Part shown: positions 31,687 through 39,439 of the stretch, one piece after another | Layout of the letters: every line of letters begins with the position of its first letter | Position numbering within the stretch: position 1 is the stretch's first letter | Source of the DNA: Faecalicatena contorta | GTDB taxonomy: Bacteria > Bacillota > Clostridia > Lachnospirales > Lachnospiraceae | NCBI RefSeq assembly: GCF_021531975.1 | Contig: NZ_JAFBIY010000001.1 | Location: 124,001 to 188,000, forward strand | DNA: 64,000 nucleotides | Direction: 5' to 3' | Notes under the pieces: model-generated | Databases searched by the model: none | Told to the model about the DNA's origin: nothing | The model's input: only the letters and a program-made list of their open reading frames with translations | Translations under genes and position numbers: made by a program

Positions 31687-32829
31687 ATGATATTAATAAG
31701 AAATGCCGAGATTTATACTCCGAAGTATATAGGGAAAAAAGATGTTCTGATATGTGGTGAGAAAATCGAATGCATCAATGATTCAATTGAGAACTTGCCT
31801 GAATGGTGTGAGATTATTGATGGGGAAAATAAGATATTAACACCTGGATTGATTGATCAGCATGTTCATATTACTGGTGGTGGGGGCGAAGGTAGTTTTC
31901 ATACAAGAACGCCGGAACTTAATCTGTCAGAAATGATAAAAGGCGGAATTACAACTGTAGTTGGACTTCTGGGAACCGATGGTCTTACTAGAAGTGTAGA
32001 GAACTTATATGCAAAAGCAGCAGCTCTTATCGAAGGAGGAGTAAGTGCATATATACTAACTGGCGCATATGGATATCCATCGCCGACAATTACAGGAGAG
32101 ATTGACAAAGATATAGTTTTTATAAAAGAAATATTGGGGGTAAAATTAGCTATTTCTGATCATCGTGCGCCTAATGTTACGGAAGATGAGTTGATTCAGA
32201 TAGCGAGTAAGGCAAGAGTTGCAGGCATGTTGAGTGGAAAGCCGGGAATTGTGGTACTGCATATGGGAGATGCCGAGTGTGGGTTAAAACCAGTTTTTCG
32301 CGCGCTTTCAGAAAGTTCTGTTCCAATACGTATTTTTAGACCGACACATGTTAATCGAAATGAAAATCTCTTGGAAGAAGCATATAGATTTCTTGAAAAA
32401 GGCGGTTATATTGATCTGACTTGCGCAATCAATGAGCATTTTGCTCCTGGCAAATGTATTGTGAAAGCTGTTGAGAGAGGACTTTCGACGGAACATATTA
32501 CAATAAGCTCGGATGGGCATGGAAGCTGGTCGGAATATGCCCAGGATGGAACTCTTTTGAAAATCGGTGTGTCCAAAGTGGATGCGTTGTATAATGAGCT
32601 GACTTTTATGGTTAAAGAGCTGGGAATGCCTCTTGAGAAGACGTTACCGTATATGACCAGTCAGGTGGCAGAAGCGCTTGATTTATTGCCCAAAAAAGGA
32701 GTGATTAAAGAAGGTTCAGATGCAGACCTTCTTTTGTTTGAAAAAGATATGACTTTGAGCACATACATTGCAAAAGGGACAGTCTTTATGAAAGAGAAAA
32801 ACCTGATTCGAAAAGGGACATACGAATAG
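31687..32829 (+). CDS. iadA: Beta-aspartyl (isoaspartyl) dipeptidase
   Basis: A 380-aa amidohydrolase closely matching E. coli IadA in blocks and order. Metal ligands are H59 and H61 (DQHVHITGGGGEG), the bridging carboxylated lysine K153 (GVKLAISDHRAP), H192 (VVLHMGD), H221 (RPTHVNRN) and D276 (SSDGHGS). It cleaves beta-aspartyl dipeptides, products of isoaspartate-damaged proteins and plant or microbial peptides. ATG 31687 follows GAAGAGG; an in-frame ATG at 31648 lacks an RBS. It is the first gene of the island between rplA and rplJ and is visibly more AT-rich than the ribosomal genes. Confidence 0.92.
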   Translation: MILIRNAEIYTPKYIGKKDVLICGEKIECINDSIENLPEWCEIIDGENKILTPGLIDQHVHITGGGGEGSFHTRTPELNLSEMIKGGITTVVGLLGTDGLTRSVENLYAKAAALIEGGVSAYILTGAYGYPSPTITGEIDKDIVFIKEILGVKLAISDHRAPNVTEDELIQIASKARVAGMLSGKPGIVVLHMGDAECGLKPVFRALSESSVPIRIFRPTHVNRNENLLEEAYRFLEKGGYIDLTCAINEHFAPGKCIVKAVERGLSTEHITISSDGHGSWSEYAQDGTLLKIGVSKVDALYNELTFMVKELGMPLEKTLPYMTSQVAEALDLLPKKGVIKEGSDADLLLFEKDMTLSTYIAKGTVFMKEKNLIRKGTYE

Positions 32830-32845
32830 GAGATACTTAGTTACG

Positions 32846-32879
32846 AAAGGGAGAAGTTGTGGTAATGCTTCTCCCTTTT
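32846..32879. terminator. Bidirectional terminator between iadA and the DegT-like gene
   Basis: AAAGGGAGAAG (32846-32856) pairs with CTTCTCCCTTT (32868-32878). It lies between convergent genes. Confidence 0.85.
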
Positions 32880-32886
32880 GTGGTAA

Positions 32887-33945
32887 TTAATTATATTCTT
32901 TAAAAACGTCTATAATTTTTTGCATATCATCAATGGAAAATCTCTGATCACAACTGATGGACATTATATGATTGTATACGTATTGCGCTCCGGGATATTT
33001 TTCGATATCAATAAATGGAGGGACGGGCCAATATACTTTAGGTACAATTTGATTTTTTTTCAAATGGTCAATCAAAGAATCACGATCATCTACGAGAAAA
33101 GGAAAGAACATAGGGCACACATCATCCGGAAGGTATGGAAAAACAGGACGTATGGATGGATTGTGTGGCAAATGTTTCAGAAGATAATTGTAATTCTCTC
33201 GTCTTTTAAGAATTGAATTGTCCAACGGATAGTGTTTAATGGTTTCCAGTGATTCATTGTCCCCGGCTTGTATATCGAATATTTTGCGTAGCATGAATTC
33301 GGCTTCCCAGAAGGCATCGTCACTCTCTCGGTTTAGCGACTCATTACCTGTTTTTTCGTATTCTGCTCTGTATTTTAAAGCTTTGTTTCTAATGGATAAC
33401 TGTGTTTGGTCTGGTGGAATGGGTGAAACATGAAACTTACCGGTTCTTTTAATTGCCAGACCGCCTGAGATGACGCCCATCCATTTCCGGAGACTTACAG
33501 AAATATAGTCGGCATCTTTGCAGGCACCGATTGGTGAAAATGCGGTATGAGTTGTGTCTTGCATGATTATGACGCCACTATTTTTACATTTTTTTACAAA
33601 TTCTGTGTCAAAAGTTGAATATCCATAATATCCGCAGATGAGTAAGAAACTGATTTTGGGGATTAAGGATTCATCAAATTGTGGGATGAGATTATTGTCA
33701 AAATCATAGTAACAGATTTCGTATCCCGCTTTTACAAAACATCCAATGACTGTTTCGCAATCGTAAGCGGGGAGATATGCCACACGCTTTTTGTCGGTTA
33801 ACATGATGTCTTGCAAACAATAATAGATGGAACAACGTCCGGACATAAGATGAGCCACATCGTCGGCATCAGGACATGTGCGTGTGATATAATTGTTTTC
33901 GGTTTCAAGGGTTGGTTCATAAGGGAAAAATCCGCCTATTTCCAT
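32887..33945 (-). CDS. DegT/DnrJ-like PLP-dependent enzyme
   Basis: A 352-aa fold-type I PLP protein resembling DegT/EryC1/StrS aminotransferases: MSGRCSIYYCLQDI, VAYLPAYDCETVI, ICGYYGYSTFD, MQDTTHTAF and a candidate PLP lysine in SVSLRKWMGVISGG. Such enzymes usually aminate keto-sugars, but no sugar nucleotide genes are near. The context is a minus-strand operon after RpiR and a class II glutamine amidotransferase. The amide nitrogen released by the latter may feed an amination, which is inference. RBS AGGAGG is well placed. The true substrate is unknown. Confidence 0.72.
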   Translation of the reverse strand: MEIGGFFPYEPTLETENNYITRTCPDADDVAHLMSGRCSIYYCLQDIMLTDKKRVAYLPAYDCETVIGCFVKAGYEICYYDFDNNLIPQFDESLIPKISFLLICGYYGYSTFDTEFVKKCKNSGVIIMQDTTHTAFSPIGACKDADYISVSLRKWMGVISGGLAIKRTGKFHVSPIPPDQTQLSIRNKALKYRAEYEKTGNESLNRESDDAFWEAEFMLRKIFDIQAGDNESLETIKHYPLDNSILKRRENYNYLLKHLPHNPSIRPVFPYLPDDVCPMFFPFLVDDRDSLIDHLKKNQIVPKVYWPVPPFIDIEKYPGAQYVYNHIMSISCDQRFSIDDMQKIIDVFKEYN

Positions 33946-33958
33946 AATAGTTTACCTC

Positions 33959-34711
33959 CTATAAAGATTGTATATTGTGTGTGTTGTTTTTATACTCCTC
34001 ACCATGATTCGTTCCGATGAAGAGCTTCTCGCCTTTTTGATATGCAAGCAGAGTTGTGAATGTAACTGGTTGCCATGCTTCTTTTCCTAACGGAACTGTT
34101 GAAAAGAGAACCTGTTTTTCTTTTTTTAGTTCATATAAAGAATTTTTGTAATTCGTATGTACATATAGCAACTCTCCGTCATATACTATCAAATTCAGTT
34201 TGTTCCCTTTGGATATCTTGGCAATCGCAAAATCCAGAAGGTCAAATCGTTCTTTTTTCGTCATTTTCCGCTTTTTTCTACTCTCTGCCTGGTTAATCTG
34301 ATCAACTAAATGAAGCAAAATCCTTTCGCTGTCTGTATCTCCATTTTGAACATCTGCATATTTGTTTAATGGTTTACCATTAAAAATTGTGCCGTTGTGA
34401 ATTAAAGTCCATGTTCTTCCCTGCTGATCTTTGTTAGTAAAAGGATGGCAATTATTATAGTTGATGTTTCCAATTGTAGCATTGCGGATGTGTGCAAGCG
34501 CAGTTTTTACTATTATCGGAGTGGAAAGTCTTTCCCTCAGATGATTACTTTTACTTGCCTGAATCGGTTCTTTTTCTATATGAACATTATTTGCTTCCAG
34601 GCAGGCAAGGCCCCAGCCATGAGGATGATTGTTACTGTGGGAAAAAAACTCTTTTAATTCGTTGTTAATTTCATAGCTTTCGGCTGAAATGATTCCAAAT
34701 AATTCACACAT
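33959..34711 (-). CDS. Class II glutamine amidotransferase (YafJ/GATase_4-like)
   Basis: A 250-aa Ntn-hydrolase. The start is placed at the ATG giving M-C-E-L-F-G, so that Cys2 becomes the N-terminal nucleophile after Met removal; AGAGG lies 6 bp upstream. Other GATase II features are HPHGWGLACLE, ALAHIRNATIG, and WTLIHNGTIFNG with NGDTDSERILLHL. It probably hydrolyses glutamine or a gamma-glutamyl amide; no synthase domain is fused. It is 10 bp after rpiR and 14 bp before the DegT-like gene. Its partner and product are unknown. Confidence 0.85.
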   Translation of the reverse strand: MCELFGIISAESYEINNELKEFFSHSNNHPHGWGLACLEANNVHIEKEPIQASKSNHLRERLSTPIIVKTALAHIRNATIGNINYNNCHPFTNKDQQGRTWTLIHNGTIFNGKPLNKYADVQNGDTDSERILLHLVDQINQAESRKKRKMTKKERFDLLDFAIAKISKGNKLNLIVYDGELLYVHTNYKNSLYELKKEKQVLFSTVPLGKEAWQPVTFTTLLAYQKGEKLFIGTNHGEEYKNNTHNIQSL

Positions 34712-34720
34712 AAGCAACCT

Positions 34721-35563
34721 CTAAGAAGACAAAGTGTCGATAAAATCCTGACGTTCTGATGGGGCTACACTATCTATGACAAGACAGGATGCCAATAGAT
34801 TCAGTGCTGCCATGGGTAATGTCAACGAATTGTAAAATAATTCTGTAGAAGTCGGACAAATCAAAAGGTGCGTGCTGTGCTTAGCTGCTGGAGAAGAATA
34901 GCTGTCGGTTATGGTTAATACCGGAACTCCAGAATCAGAAGCTTTTTTGGCGATATTTCCAATTGGGAAATAATATCTTGGAAATGAAAAGAAAATAACC
35001 AAATCGCCCTCTGAAAGCTGTTTTAATGTCAGTTGTGTTTCGTTCAAATCAGATAGATCGATGAGGGTTGCGTTAAAATATAAAATGCGTAACCTTGATT
35101 CTAGAAATTCGCCCAATACTTTTGAAATATCATGAGCAAAAATAAATATTCGATTACTTTTTCTGATTTCGTCTGACATTGCAATGATTGGAGCGAGTGA
35201 AAGTTCTGAAAAGAAATCGGAAAAAGCAGATGCTTCTGCACTACAGATTTCACGAAGCAGTGCAGCCCGCTCGGAAGCTTCTCCGGAAGCGATGCTAGGA
35301 GTGAAAAAAGTAGGTGTAGAAGTGAGTTTAATCATTTTTTGTGTATAATCGCGAAATTGCTCTTTTAATTCTAAAAAAGTATTGCATCCTATTTTGTGGC
35401 AGAATCTGAGAAGTGTAAGTTCAGATGCAGATGTCTGATGACTTAACTGCGCAAGTGTTATATAGCTGATTTCTTCCGGATTGGCTTTTAAATAGTCAGC
35501 AATACATTTTTGCTTTCGCGTTAAGCTGGGATATAATTGTTCGATTCGTTCTAAAATATCCAT
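34721..35563 (-). CDS. RpiR-family transcriptional regulator
   Basis: A 280-aa protein with an N-terminal HTH_6 domain (IEQLYPSLTRKQKCIADYL, SASELTLLRFCHKIG) and a C-terminal SIS-type sugar isomerase fold (RIFIFAHDISKVLGEFL, GDLVIFFSFPRYYFP). SIS domains bind phosphosugars or related ligands. It starts at MDILER behind AAAGGA. It heads the minus-strand operon rpiR-amidotransferase-DegT. It is divergent from the membrane subunit/SSS/creatininase operon, with palindrome GTAAAG-N6-CTTTAC between them. Confidence 0.87.
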   Translation of the reverse strand: MDILERIEQLYPSLTRKQKCIADYLKANPEEISYITLAQLSHQTSASELTLLRFCHKIGCNTFLELKEQFRDYTQKMIKLTSTPTFFTPSIASGEASERAALLREICSAEASAFSDFFSELSLAPIIAMSDEIRKSNRIFIFAHDISKVLGEFLESRLRILYFNATLIDLSDLNETQLTLKQLSEGDLVIFFSFPRYYFPIGNIAKKASDSGVPVLTITDSYSSPAAKHSTHLLICPTSTELFYNSLTLPMAALNLLASCLVIDSVAPSERQDFIDTLSS

Positions 35564-35631
35564 TTTCTGTCCTTTCTTTATGTTTGAAAACATCAACATT
35601 TTATATAAAATTTATAAAAAATAAGTAATAG

Positions 35632-35690
35632 CTTTACAAAATCATTATAACATGTATAATAAAAAATATAAAGTAAAGTAAATGCTTTAC
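35632..35690. promoter_or_regulatory. Divergent control region with GTAAAG-N6-CTTTAC palindrome
   Basis: A TATAAT at 35655-35660 (with CTTTAC 17 bp upstream at 35632-35637) can drive the plus-strand symporter operon. Just downstream lies the perfect inverted repeat GTAAAG-TAAATG-CTTTAC (35673-35690), well placed as a repressor site for RpiR. The whole 216-bp gap is very AT-rich. Confidence 0.55.
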
Positions 35691-35779
35691 ATAAAAAGAA
35701 ACGTGACAAATTTTGTGAAGTGTTTTTGTACTTATTGTACAGAAAATCACTTTAAAAGTAAAGGAGGAGAGAAATACCT

Positions 35780-36046
35780 ATGAAGAAACTATTTGATGAA
35801 CATTTTGAGCGGACATGGCTGATTATCTTTTTGTTTATGTTTTTCCTGATTATGATTCCGTTCCCATTTTTCTACAGTGAGACGTATATACCGTTTGTAT
35901 GTGGCATTCCGAGTTATCTTTTTGGATGGTTTGCACATACAGCTGTTACATTTACGTTGATCATTGTATATTTTCGCATGTGTATGAAGAGAAAAGAATA
36001 CCATGTGTATGATGACGATGAAAAAGAGAAAAAGGAGGAAAATTAA
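35780..36046 (+). CDS. Small membrane subunit of a Na+/solute symporter
   Basis: An 88-aa protein with two hydrophobic segments (about 13-31 and 47-69) separated by a short loop, and a highly charged C-terminal tail (DDDEKEKKEE). It resembles the short DUF3311/DUF997-type partners encoded directly before some SSS permeases such as PanF. The next gene starts two bases after the stop, so the pair is translationally linked. RBS AAAGGAGGAG. Its role is probably assembly or regulation of the permease. Confidence 0.7.
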   Translation: MKKLFDEHFERTWLIIFLFMFFLIMIPFPFFYSETYIPFVCGIPSYLFGWFAHTAVTFTLIIVYFRMCMKRKEYHVYDDDEKEKKEEN

Positions 36047-36048
36047 AT

Positions 36049-37533
36049 ATGAATGGAGCAATTCAGCCATCACCAATACCATTTTATTCTGTACTGGTGA
36101 TTTATCTTGGAATCATGGCATTTATCGGATGGTATGCAAGTCGTAAGACAAGCAGTCTTGGAGATTTCTTTGTGCTTAGCGGAAAAGCTGGTGTGATTGT
36201 CAGCGGTATTGCATATTTTTCAACTCAGTTTTCTATGGGAACATTCCTTGGAACTCCTGGAACAATTTATGGAGTGGGATATGCAGGAATGGCAATTTCT
36301 GTACCGGGTGCAGTATTTTGTATGATTTTACCTGCTGTTTTGATTGGACGAAAATTGATTACGCTTGGACACGAATATGGATTTCTCACAATGGCTGATT
36401 ATCTGACAGATCGTTATCATTCAAAAAGTATGAGTGGAGTATTGGGAGTTATGATGTTATTCTTCCTGATTCCTATGATGGGAGCGCAGATCATTGGAGC
36501 AGGAGTTATTGTTCATGTATTTACTGGGCTCCCTGAGTGGGCAGGAGTTGTAGGAATGGGTATAATTGTTATATTATATTGTATGGCGGGTGGAATGAAA
36601 GGAGCGATGATGACAGATGTCATTCAAGGTTCTCTTATGATAGGAACCGCAATTGTTACGTTTGTTGTGTCAATAGTGATGGGAGGCGGTTTTGAAAACA
36701 TTAATCATACATTGCAGAATATGAATGAGGCTTATTTGACATTCCCAGGTGCAAATGGTTATATGCCGTGGACATATTATGTTTCTAACATTGTACTGTG
36801 GTCATTCTTTACTATGGGACAACCACATTTGTTTACGAAATTCTTCGCTATGAAAGATCACAAAACAATGTTTAAGGCAGTTCTCCTGGGTACAGGCGGT
36901 ATGTTTTTGTCAGCAACTTTGATTGAGTGGGCTGGTGTAAATGGAATAGCATCGATCCAGAATATTGAGAAGGCAGATCAGATTGTTCCGATGATTCTTC
37001 AAAGAGGACTGAATCCATTCCTTGCGTCGATTTTTATTTCTGGAATTGTTGCGGCAGGTATGTCTACAATTGATGGTATTTTGGTTACTACAACTGGTGC
37101 GGTAACAAGAGATATATATCAGAAGCTTATTAATAAGAAAGCGACAGATGAAAGCGTCATGAAGTTATCAAAAGTTGTAACAGTGCTTATCGGTATCATC
37201 GTAATTTGTTTTGGAGTATTTCAGCCGGGAAGCATTTTTGAAATCAATTTATTTGCGTTTTCTGGAATGGCAGTGTTTGTAGTGCCGATTTTGTTTGGAA
37301 TGTATTGGAAGAAGTCAACAGCAAAGGGTGCAATTGCGTCGGTTGTAGTAGGAGTAATTGCTCTGTTGTGCTTTACATTGATTCCATCTGTGAAGGCGAT
37401 GGCGTTTGGGTTCCATGCATTATTCCCGTCAACAATTCTGGGAGCAATTACTATGATTATTGTTAGTAATATGACTCAGGCACCGCCGCAGGAGACAATT
37501 GAACGTCATTTCGCAATTTTTCAAAAAAAGTAA
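36049..37533 (+). CDS. Sodium:solute symporter (SSS family, PanF-like)
   Basis: A 494-aa protein with about 13 membrane helices. SSS motifs include the start YLGIMAFIGWYASRKTSSLG, IAYFSTQFSMGTFLGTPG, VILYCMAGGMKGAMMTDVIQ, and SGIVAAGMSTIDGILVTTT. It imports a solute with Na+. The neighbours (a small membrane partner upstream, a creatininase-family amidohydrolase downstream, an isoaspartyl dipeptidase further left) suggest an amide, cyclic amide or amino-acid derivative as cargo. That is inference; pantothenate-type permeases are the closest-looking group. Confidence 0.85.
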   Translation: MNGAIQPSPIPFYSVLVIYLGIMAFIGWYASRKTSSLGDFFVLSGKAGVIVSGIAYFSTQFSMGTFLGTPGTIYGVGYAGMAISVPGAVFCMILPAVLIGRKLITLGHEYGFLTMADYLTDRYHSKSMSGVLGVMMLFFLIPMMGAQIIGAGVIVHVFTGLPEWAGVVGMGIIVILYCMAGGMKGAMMTDVIQGSLMIGTAIVTFVVSIVMGGGFENINHTLQNMNEAYLTFPGANGYMPWTYYVSNIVLWSFFTMGQPHLFTKFFAMKDHKTMFKAVLLGTGGMFLSATLIEWAGVNGIASIQNIEKADQIVPMILQRGLNPFLASIFISGIVAAGMSTIDGILVTTTGAVTRDIYQKLINKKATDESVMKLSKVVTVLIGIIVICFGVFQPGSIFEINLFAFSGMAVFVVPILFGMYWKKSTAKGAIASVVVGVIALLCFTLIPSVKAMAFGFHALFPSTILGAITMIIVSNMTQAPPQETIERHFAIFQKK

Positions 37534-37560
37534 AAGCGGAGACGAGAAGGAGGAAATGAT

Positions 37561-38316
37561 ATGTATCTTGGAAAGATGACGACAGCTCAGGCGAAAGAAG
37601 CATTTAAAAATGATCCGATTATTGTGATTCCGGTTGGAAGCACAGAACAGCATGGAACGCAGAGTGCGCTTGGAACGGACTATATGGTTCCGTCATATTT
37701 GGCTGATCATATTGAAGATGTGGACAATGTGATCGTAGCACCGACTGTTCCTTATGGCGTATGCCCGTATCATTTGAGCTTTGAAGGTAGTATTAATATT
37801 GGATATGAGGGCTTATATCTTGTGCTTCATGGAATAATGGACTCATTGATGCAACATGGTGTGCGGAGATTTGTAGTTCTCAATGGGCATGGCGGCAATA
37901 CTCCTTCTATTGATAGAGCGGCTCTTGAAGTGTATCATAATGGTGGCGTGTGCGCCAGCGTAGATTGGTGGAGTTTGGTGGCACAGCTTGATGATAGATT
38001 TCAGGGAGGACACGGAGATGTTTTGGAGACGTCTGCCATGATGGCAATCGCTCCAGAATCAGTACATTTGGAACTTCGTAAGCCGATTAATGCGCAAGAT
38101 CCGACAAGTGAGATGAAAGCTGCATATATTCAGGCGGTGAATTTTAAAGGTGGTACAGTCAGACTTGTGCGAGATACAAAAGAAATCGCGCCGAGCGGAT
38201 GGTTTGGCCCGTTCGACCCGAAAGATTCTTCCGCAGAGCTTGGACAGGCAGCACTTGATCTTGCGGCGGATTATATTCGGGAATTTCTGGAAGAAATGAA
38301 GAAAATAGAAATATAA
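37561..38316 (+). CDS. Creatininase-family amidohydrolase
   Basis: A 251-aa metallo-amidohydrolase with the family's metal-site blocks: PVGSTEQHG (E29, H31) with LGTD (D40), LNGHGGN (H110) and GGHGDVLETS (H151, E156). The family includes creatinine amidohydrolase and formamide hydrolases, all opening or hydrolysing C-N bonds in small amides. It is the last gene of the small-subunit/SSS/hydrolase operon, so it probably acts on the imported solute. Creatinine itself is not proven: the active-site lid residues that define creatininase cannot be judged here. Confidence 0.85.
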   Translation: MYLGKMTTAQAKEAFKNDPIIVIPVGSTEQHGTQSALGTDYMVPSYLADHIEDVDNVIVAPTVPYGVCPYHLSFEGSINIGYEGLYLVLHGIMDSLMQHGVRRFVVLNGHGGNTPSIDRAALEVYHNGGVCASVDWWSLVAQLDDRFQGGHGDVLETSAMMAIAPESVHLELRKPINAQDPTSEMKAAYIQAVNFKGGTVRLVRDTKEIAPSGWFGPFDPKDSSAELGQAALDLAADYIREFLEEMKKIEI

Positions 38317-38328
38317 GTATATTTGTGT

Positions 38329-38386
38329 AAAAGGGAGTGTTGCAAAATAACTGATTAATCAGTTGTTTTGCAACACTCCCTTTTTT
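38329..38386. terminator. Bidirectional terminator with a 28-bp stem
   Basis: AAAAGGGAGTGTTGCAAAA (38329-38347) pairs perfectly with its complement at 38366-38384. It continues through a T-G wobble into AACTGATT/AATCAGTT, leaving almost no loop. It overlaps the LysR stop codon and serves both convergent genes. Confidence 0.88.
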
Positions 38387-39317
38387 AATGCATGATGTTT
38401 AGAAATTCTTCCATAGCTCTTGTTTTGTATTTATGATTTTTGTAATAAAAGAAAACCTGGCGTTTGGCGGCATCTCCGTTTAATTTATAGTATGTAAGAT
38501 TTTCAAAGGATGGAAGCTGGCTTACAAGGATATCACTGATAAATGTGGCTCCAAGCTGAGTAGAGGCTGCCATATAGGCAGTTGACTGCTGGTTGAGTTC
38601 AAGGATGATATTCGCATGAAAGCCGGCTTCTCTGCATAATCGGTCACCGCGGATACGGGTATCGTTCCCTGGAGCAAGCATAATAAAAGGAAGAGCAGAA
38701 AAAGCCTCTAAGGGAACAGTCGGATATGAATCGTCCAGGTAACTCTTGTTTTTGATATTTTCGTAGGAAAGTTGATATTTTTTTAGATTATCATGGAGGG
38801 AAAAATGTTTTGGAACTGCAAGAAGAATATTTTCCCTACAATAGAGTTCCTTGTTATATAACGTGCTGTCGTAGTGGTAGTTGTCGATGACAAAATCCAG
38901 GGAGTTGTTGCTAAGCATTGTTTCGAGCTGGGCGGTATTCCCTTCTGTGACCTGAATATGCACATCCGGATATTTTTGTTTAAACTGTGTAATGATAGGT
39001 GGCAGAACATAGGCGGCAAAAAGGTTGCTGGCACCAAGAGACAGGCTGCCAGTCTTTAAAGTAGACAGATTGTTGATGTAGTTTTCTACACGTTGTTCAA
39101 TCTGGAAAATTTCTTCAGCAGCTTCCATATACACTTCACCGACTTCGGTAAGCTGTAAAGGACTTGTGCTTCTGTCAAAAAGAGGAAAACCAACACGTTC
39201 TTCTACTTTCTTAATGCGAGCGCTTAATGAGGGCTGGCTGATGTAGAGATTCTGCGCAGCTTTGGAGAAACTCTTCTCGCGGTATACTTCGTAAACATAT
39301 TTTTTCCATGTAAACAT
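38385..39317 (-). CDS. LysR-family transcriptional regulator
   Basis: A 310-aa LysR protein. The N-terminal winged HTH (EKSFSKAAQNLYISQPSLSARI, GFPLFDRSTSPLQLTEVGE) is followed by a two-lobed effector domain (LSLGASNLFAAYVLPPIITQF onward). Start ATG 39317 follows AAGGAG. It is divergent from the AlaA-like aminotransferase gene. A near-perfect inverted repeat in the 122-bp gap is the likely site through which it controls that gene and itself. Confidence 0.88.
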   Translation of the reverse strand: MFTWKKYVYEVYREKSFSKAAQNLYISQPSLSARIKKVEERVGFPLFDRSTSPLQLTEVGEVYMEAAEEIFQIEQRVENYINNLSTLKTGSLSLGASNLFAAYVLPPIITQFKQKYPDVHIQVTEGNTAQLETMLSNNSLDFVIDNYHYDSTLYNKELYCRENILLAVPKHFSLHDNLKKYQLSYENIKNKSYLDDSYPTVPLEAFSALPFIMLAPGNDTRIRGDRLCREAGFHANIILELNQQSTAYMAASTQLGATFISDILVSQLPSFENLTYYKLNGDAAKRQVFFYYKNHKYKTRAMEEFLNIMH

Positions 39318-39347
39318 AAGAACTCTCCTTATAGACAAAATGATATA

Positions 39348-39369
39348 ATAACTATATGATTATAGGTAT
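39348..39369. promoter_or_regulatory. Putative LysR-type operator ATAACTATA-N4-TATAGGTAT
   Basis: Nine-base arms with one mismatch lie midway between the divergent lysR and aminotransferase genes, with the T/A-rich ends typical of LysR boxes (ATAAC...GGTAT). Surrounding sequence is strongly AT-rich. Confidence 0.5.
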
Positions 39370-39439
39370 TTGATTATATTATATCTCTGCCGTATGATAA
39401 AAGCAAATAAAGAAAGTATTTGCTGACAAGGTGGGGAAA

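Noticed and set aside
37561-38316. Mycofactocin MftE-type peptidase
   Set aside because: No other mycofactocin genes are nearby; only general creatininase-family motifs are visible.
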